From: Paenibacillaceae bacterium
GTDB lineage: Bacteria > Bacillota > Bacilli > Paenibacillales > NBRC-103111
NCBI GenBank assembly: GCA_020697475.1
Contig: JAJFMO010000106.1
Coordinates: 1 to 8,827, forward strand
Direction: 5' to 3'
Length of the DNA: 8,827 bases
Shown here: in pieces, positions 5,392-8,827 of the stretch
How the letters are laid out: every line of letters starts with the position of its first letter
Numbering within the stretch: the first letter of the stretch is position 1
The notes under the pieces: generated by a model
Database searches by the model: none
The model's input: the letters and a program-made list of their open reading frames with translations, nothing else
Told to the model about the DNA's origin: nothing
Translations under genes and position numbers: made by a program

Positions 5392-7475
5392 TCGTTCCAC
5401 CACCGCTTCAAATCTTGCCACCAACCTCGATTCACCTTATCCGGTGTATCGGGGTTGTCCTTTTTCTCGTCCTGCTCGTCCTTCGGCTCGCTCGTCGACG
5501 TTGGTTCCGTTCCCTTGATAAACACTTCCATCCGCGAGTGAGCGCTCTTGCTCGAAGCCAGCTTATCGGTGGCCGGGTCAATATACGCCGTGACGACGCC
5601 GCTCGGGATCGGGAACAGCTTCGGCGGAACCGCCTCCAGAGCCGCCTCCGTATAGTCCGCGAAGATCGGCGCGGCCAAATGAGACTCCACCGCGCTAACG
5701 TCGCGGTTGCGGTCGTAGCCGACCCACACCGCTGTAGCCAGCTCCGGCGTAAAACCGACCATCCACGCGTCGGTATCGGTCGTGCCGGTCTTCCCGGCGA
5801 CCGGCCGCTTGATCGTCGAAGCGACCCGGCTGCCCGTTCCCCCCTCGTCGAAGACGCTCTCCATCAAATTCGTCAACACATACGTATACTCCGGCTCCGC
5901 GACTTTCTCCTGCTTCGGCTTGGCGCGGTACACCACTTTTCCGTTTCCATCCTCGATGCTTAGAATGGCGGTCGGATCTTCCCGGACACCCTGATTGGCG
6001 ATCACGCTGAACGCTGACGCCATCTCCAGCGGGCTGACCGGGAACGTACCGAGCGCGAGCGAAGGCAGCGGCTTCAGCGGGCTCGTGATGCCGAGCTTCT
6101 TTGCCGTATCGATCACCTTATCCGCACCAACCTGCATGATCGTCGTGACCGCGTAAATATTGTCCGACTTTGAAATCGCCGTCCGCAGATCGATCGGCCC
6201 GAAGTATTGGTCGTTGAAATTGCTTGGCGTATACGAGTTTCGCCCGTCGTCATACGTGAACGTTGTCGGTTCGCTTTTAATCCGCGTCACCGGTGTGAAC
6301 CCGTTCTGCAAAGCCGTCAAATAGACGACCGGCTTGAACGATGAGCCGGGCTGCCGCTTGCCGTCCACCGCGCGATTGAACTGATTCTCCTCGTAGTCGC
6401 GTCCGCCGACCATTGCCTTGATATAACCGCTGCGCGGATCGATCGAGACAAGCGCGGCTTGCAGCCCCTTGTCGGCGTTGCGCAAATTATTCCGCACCGC
6501 CTTCTCGGCGATCGCCTGCGCCCGCAAGTCGAGCGTCGTATAAATTTTGTACCCGCCGCTGTCGAACTGGCTCTCGCTGATGCCGAGCTTGGCAATCGCT
6601 TCACTTTTCACAAAATCCCGAAAATACGGCGCCTCGTCCGGCTGCTCCTCCTGCTGCGTCCGGAACGTCAATTTCTCCTTCAAAGCCGCGGCTTCTTGGT
6701 CGGGGGTAATATAATTGTAGCGAACCATCGCGTCGAGAACGTCTTTCTGGCGGCTCTTGGCGTTCTCCATGTCGAACAGAGGCGAGAAATACCGCGGTCC
6801 TTTCGGAATCCCTTGCAGCATCGCGCTCTCGGCCAACGTTAAATCTTTGGCGTGCTTGCCGTAATACAACTCAGCCGCCGCTTCGACTCCATACGTGCTT
6901 AGTCCATAATAAATTTGGTTCAGGTACCGTTCCAAAATTTGATCCTTGCTATATTGAAGCTCCAGCTGCACCGCGAGGATTGCTTCCTTGAACTTGCGCT
7001 CCCAAGTGCGGTCGTGCGTCAAATACAAATTCCAGGCGAGCTGTTGGGTAATCGTGCTGGCTCCTTGCTCGAGCGAGCGGCTCTTCAAATCGACCCAGAC
7101 GGCGCGGGCAATCCCTTTCATATCGAGGCCGAAATGATCGTAAAACCGGTGGTCCTCAATCGCAAGCGTGGCGTGAATGGCGTCGGGGGAGATGTCTTGA
7201 AGCGTGACGACTTGCCGGTTCTGGCCGGAATGAATGGTATCGATGAGATCCCCGTGGAGATCGTATATTTGCGATGTTTGCACGATTTTGACCACAGGCA
7301 GCGCTTGCGAGCGCAAATACAGCAACCCCAGAGCCAAACCCGCAATACTAATGATCGACGTGGTAAAAAGGAATTTTACCATCTTGCCGAACCGGCTTCT
7401 CTCTCGGCGCGTGGCCAGCTCTTCTTGGCGGGCGGATGCGTCGCGGGGCGAGGCAGGCTGGGTCGATTTTTTCAT
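5388..7475 (-). CDS. pbpG: Class A penicillin-binding protein, PBP2d/PbpG-like
   Basis: This 695-residue bifunctional enzyme polymerises glycan strands from lipid II and cross-links the peptides outside the membrane. A basic cytoplasmic tail (1-32) precedes one transmembrane helix (about 33-54). The GT51 domain has EDHRFYDHFGLD with catalytic Glu107, QGASTITQQ (137-145), RKFKE with Glu164, and ILERYLNQIYYG (180-191). The transpeptidase domain has SSFK with nucleophile Ser378 and Lys381, SDN (437-439) and KTGTT (562-566). All catalytic motifs are intact. The C-terminus is a charged linker followed by a Trp-rich end (GWWQDLKRWW). ATG 7475 is preceded by AAAGGAG at 10 nt. The symbol rests on size and on the place between ywhD and divergent speE, as in B. 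subtilis, where pbpG acts in the forespore. It could instead be described simply as a PBP1A-family protein. Confidence 0.93.
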   Translation of the reverse strand: MKKSTQPASPRDASARQEELATRRERSRFGKMVKFLFTTSIISIAGLALGLLYLRSQALPVVKIVQTSQIYDLHGDLIDTIHSGQNRQVVTLQDISPDAIHATLAIEDHRFYDHFGLDMKGIARAVWVDLKSRSLEQGASTITQQLAWNLYLTHDRTWERKFKEAILAVQLELQYSKDQILERYLNQIYYGLSTYGVEAAAELYYGKHAKDLTLAESAMLQGIPKGPRYFSPLFDMENAKSRQKDVLDAMVRYNYITPDQEAAALKEKLTFRTQQEEQPDEAPYFRDFVKSEAIAKLGISESQFDSGGYKIYTTLDLRAQAIAEKAVRNNLRNADKGLQAALVSIDPRSGYIKAMVGGRDYEENQFNRAVDGKRQPGSSFKPVVYLTALQNGFTPVTRIKSEPTTFTYDDGRNSYTPSNFNDQYFGPIDLRTAISKSDNIYAVTTIMQVGADKVIDTAKKLGITSPLKPLPSLALGTFPVSPLEMASAFSVIANQGVREDPTAILSIEDGNGKVVYRAKPKQEKVAEPEYTYVLTNLMESVFDEGGTGSRVASTIKRPVAGKTGTTDTDAWMVGFTPELATAVWVGYDRNRDVSAVESHLAAPIFADYTEAALEAVPPKLFPIPSGVVTAYIDPATDKLASSKSAHSRMEVFIKGTEPTSTSEPKDEQDEKKDNPDTPDKVNRGWWQDLKRWWND

Positions 7476-7537
7476 GGAATGTGCGCTCCTTTCAGTTCTG
7501 GGGTATTTTGTCGGGGGTCAATTTACGTCGCTGTTAC

Positions 7538-7567
7538 CATTATGGGAAAGTTGCGGCAAGGCTAATC
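7538..7567 (-). promoter_or_regulatory. Candidate forespore (sigma-G/F-type) promoter of pbpG
   Basis: On the minus strand, GATTA (7567-7563) is followed by exactly 18 nt and CATAATG (7544-7538). The sigma-G consensus as I know it is GnATR-N18-CATnnTA, so the match is 4 of 5 and 6 of 7. The position, about 63 bp before the ATG, is suitable. I do not see a better sigma-A promoter upstream of the gene. The known forespore expression of B. subtilis pbpG makes this more than chance, but it remains a prediction. Confidence 0.4.
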
Positions 7568-7596
7568 AATGAGGCAGGGGATTCGCAGGTAAAATT

Positions 7597-7669
7597 TTCG
7601 TGAACCGGATGGCTTTGTGGTAAAATAGGGGGGTTGATTGACAAGGAACGCGTAGAAGAAGCTTAAAAG
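7597..7669 (+). promoter_or_regulatory. Candidate speE-speB promoter region
   Basis: A good -10, TAAAAT (7621-7626), has only a weak -35 (TTCGTG, 7597-7602, spacer 18). Conversely a perfect TTGACA (7638-7643) has only poor -10 candidates (TTAAAA, 7663-7668). GGTAAAAT is duplicated at 7588-7595 and 7619-7626, and GGGTTGATT at 7631-7639 and 7682-7690. The short inverted repeat AGCTT-AA-AAGCT lies just upstream of the ribosome site. A promoter must lie in this divergent gap, but I cannot fix which hexamers are used. Confidence 0.35.
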
Positions 7670-7691
7670 CTGCAGAAAGAAGGGTTGATTC

Positions 7692-8522
7692 GTGGAATTA
7701 TGGTACACAGAGAAGCAAACGGACAATTTCGGAATTACCGCGAAAATTACTGAAACACTCGTTACGGAGAAGACCGAGTTTCAAGACTTGGCGATCATCG
7801 ATACCCGCGAATTCGGGCGCATGCTTGTGCTCGACGGGATGGTCATGACGACGATTAAGGATGAATTTGTTTATCATGAAATGGTTGCCCATCCGGCGCT
7901 CTTCACTCATCCGAACCCGCGTCAAGTGCTGGTCGTCGGCGGCGGCGACGGCGGCGTGATCCGTGAAGTGCTCAAGCACCCGAATGTGGAAAAGGCCGTG
8001 CTCGTCGAAATCGACGGCAAAGTGATCGAGTATTCCAAGCGCTTCTTGCCGGAGATCGCCGGCTGGCTGGAACAACCTCGCGTCGAAGTGCTTGTCGACG
8101 ACGGGTATATGCATATTCATCGCAACAAGAACCGCTACGACGTCATCATGGTCGATTCGACCGAACCGGTCGGGCCGGCGGCTCCGCTGTTCGAGCGGGG
8201 ATTTTACCAGGGGATTTTCGAGGCGTTGAAAGAAGACGGCATGTTCGTCGCGCAGACCGACAACCCGTGGTTCAAGGCCGATCTGATCCGCAAGGTGAAC
8301 CGCGATGTGCGGGAGATTTTCCCGATCGTCCGGGTGTACGGGGCGAATATTCCTACATACCCGAGCGGCTTGTGGACGTTCACGATGGGCAGCAAGAAGT
8401 ACGATCCGCTGCAGGTGGACGAATCGGCGATCCCCGACATCCCGACGAAGTACTACACACCACGGCTGCACAAAGCCGCTTTCGCCCTCCCGCGCTTCGT
8501 GGAAGAAATCTGCGGCTTGTAG
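7692..8522 (+). CDS. speE: Spermidine synthase (polyamine aminopropyltransferase)
   Basis: SpeE transfers the aminopropyl group from decarboxylated S-adenosylmethionine to putrescine, giving spermidine and methylthioadenosine in the cytoplasm. The 276-residue length is normal for the family. The N-terminal beta domain (about 1-60) is followed by the Rossmann-like domain. That domain has GGGDGG (83-88), Glu106 in VEID (nucleoside binding), DDGY (136-139) and the gate/active-site motif DSTEPVGPA with catalytic Asp155. YPSGLWTF (223-230) and the C-terminal YYTPRLHKAAFALP block are also typical. The start is GTG at 7692, with GAAGGG 7 nt upstream, and the protein begins MELWYTEK as expected for Bacilli SpeE. 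It is divergent from pbpG and followed after 27 bp by speB, so the two polyamine steps are co-expressed. Confidence 0.97.
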   Translation: MELWYTEKQTDNFGITAKITETLVTEKTEFQDLAIIDTREFGRMLVLDGMVMTTIKDEFVYHEMVAHPALFTHPNPRQVLVVGGGDGGVIREVLKHPNVEKAVLVEIDGKVIEYSKRFLPEIAGWLEQPRVEVLVDDGYMHIHRNKNRYDVIMVDSTEPVGPAAPLFERGFYQGIFEALKEDGMFVAQTDNPWFKADLIRKVNRDVREIFPIVRVYGANIPTYPSGLWTFTMGSKKYDPLQVDESAIPDIPTKYYTPRLHKAAFALPRFVEEICGL

Positions 8523-8549
8523 CCTATAAGGAAGGATGTATGGATCCTC

Positions 8550-8827
8550 ATGCGGTTTGACGAAGCTTATTCCGGCAACGTATTTATCGCCAGCTCCGCC
8601 GACTATGCCGCCTCCAAGGCGGTTATCTACGGCATGCCGATGGATTATACCGTCAGCTTTCGCCCCGGTTCACGTTTTGGCCCGGCGCGCATTCGCGAAG
8701 TGTCGATCGGCTTGGAAGAATACAGCCCCTATTTGGATAAAGGGCTTGAAGAAATCACTTACTTCGACGCGGGAGACTTGCTGCTTCCGTTCGGCAACCC
8801 GGCACGTTCCCTGGAGATGATCGGAGC
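8550..8827 (+). CDS. speB: Agmatinase, N-terminal part (cut by window edge)
   Basis: About 92 residues are visible, beginning MRFDEAYSGNVFIASS and continuing with YGMPMDYTVSFRPGSRFGP, ARIREVSIGLEEYSP and FDAGDLLLPFGNP. These are the hallmark N-terminal blocks of ureohydrolase-family agmatinases, and the start closely resembles B. subtilis SpeB as I remember it. The enzyme hydrolyses agmatine to putrescine and urea with a dinuclear manganese centre; the metal-binding His/Asp motifs lie beyond the window. The ATG at 8550 is the only sensible start in this frame, though AAGGAAGG is about 14 nt away, longer than usual. Two other ATGs (8536, 8540) are closer to that SD but lead into wrong frames. 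Putrescine made here is the substrate of SpeE encoded just upstream. Confidence 0.95.
   Translation, partial: MRFDEAYSGNVFIASSADYAASKAVIYGMPMDYTVSFRPGSRFGPARIREVSIGLEEYSPYLDKGLEEITYFDAGDLLLPFGNPARSLEMIG

Noticed and set aside
6915..7565. 216-codon open frame on the plus strand
   Set aside because: It is antisense to the conserved glycosyltransferase domain of the PBP and runs through its promoter region; no family resemblance.
7698..8471. 257-codon open frame on the minus strand
   Set aside because: It is fully antisense to speE, which is unambiguous; the composition is typical of a GC-driven shadow.
8536..8820. Plus-strand open frame starting at ATG 8536 near a strong SD
   Set aside because: The frame gives no recognisable protein, whereas the overlapping frame from 8550 gives clear agmatinase sequence.

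Overview
The window looks like chromosomal DNA from an endospore-forming Bacilli member with moderately high GC. The evidence is the conserved block ywhD / class A PBP (pbpG-like) / speE / speB, which is the Bacillus subtilis ywhD-ywhE(pbpG)-speE-speB neighbourhood as I remember it, together with strong purine-rich Shine-Dalgarno sites and a Firmicutes-type c-di-AMP riboswitch. A Tumebacillus/Effusibacillus/Brevibacillus-like host is my guess; the sequence alone does not settle the genus. I see no mobile element, CRISPR array, tRNA or rRNA.

Layout from left to right. Bases 1-248 are non-coding, with a strong minus-strand terminator (114-161), a perfect 10-bp tandem repeat and a pyrimidine-rich tract. 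A secreted NlpC/P60 cell-wall endopeptidase gene (249-731, minus) follows, preceded by a ydaO/yuaA-type c-di-AMP riboswitch (about 739-868) whose 3' end contains the Shine-Dalgarno. A minus-strand operon then runs from about 3.9 kb down to 1.08 kb: a membrane-anchored M1-family zinc metallopeptidase and, directly abutting it, a polytopic membrane protein of unknown function, ending at an intrinsic terminator (981-1010). The M1 reading frame is broken by one missing base near 2111, which displaces about 68 C-terminal residues into another frame.

Transcribed in the opposite direction from the M1 gene are ywhD (4038-4565) and a phytanoyl-CoA-dioxygenase-family Fe(II)/2-oxoglutarate oxygenase (4582-5391), 16 bp apart. 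The oxygenase collides tail-to-tail, with a 4-bp overlap, with a class A penicillin-binding protein gene resembling pbpG/PBP2d (5388-7475, minus). Divergent from the PBP, the polyamine genes speE (spermidine synthase, 7692-8522) and speB (agmatinase, 8550 to the window edge) form an operon.

How the parts fit: at least two genes act on the cell wall (NlpC/P60 hydrolase, PBP glycan polymerase/transpeptidase), one under c-di-AMP control and one with a candidate forespore-type promoter. SpeB makes putrescine from agmatine and SpeE turns putrescine into spermidine. The M1 peptidase/membrane protein pair and the oxygenase have no assigned pathway. The points most worth a second look are the riboswitch whose own helix appears to cover the ribosome binding site, the M1 frameshift, and the unassigned oxygenase within the ywhD-pbpG-speEB block.
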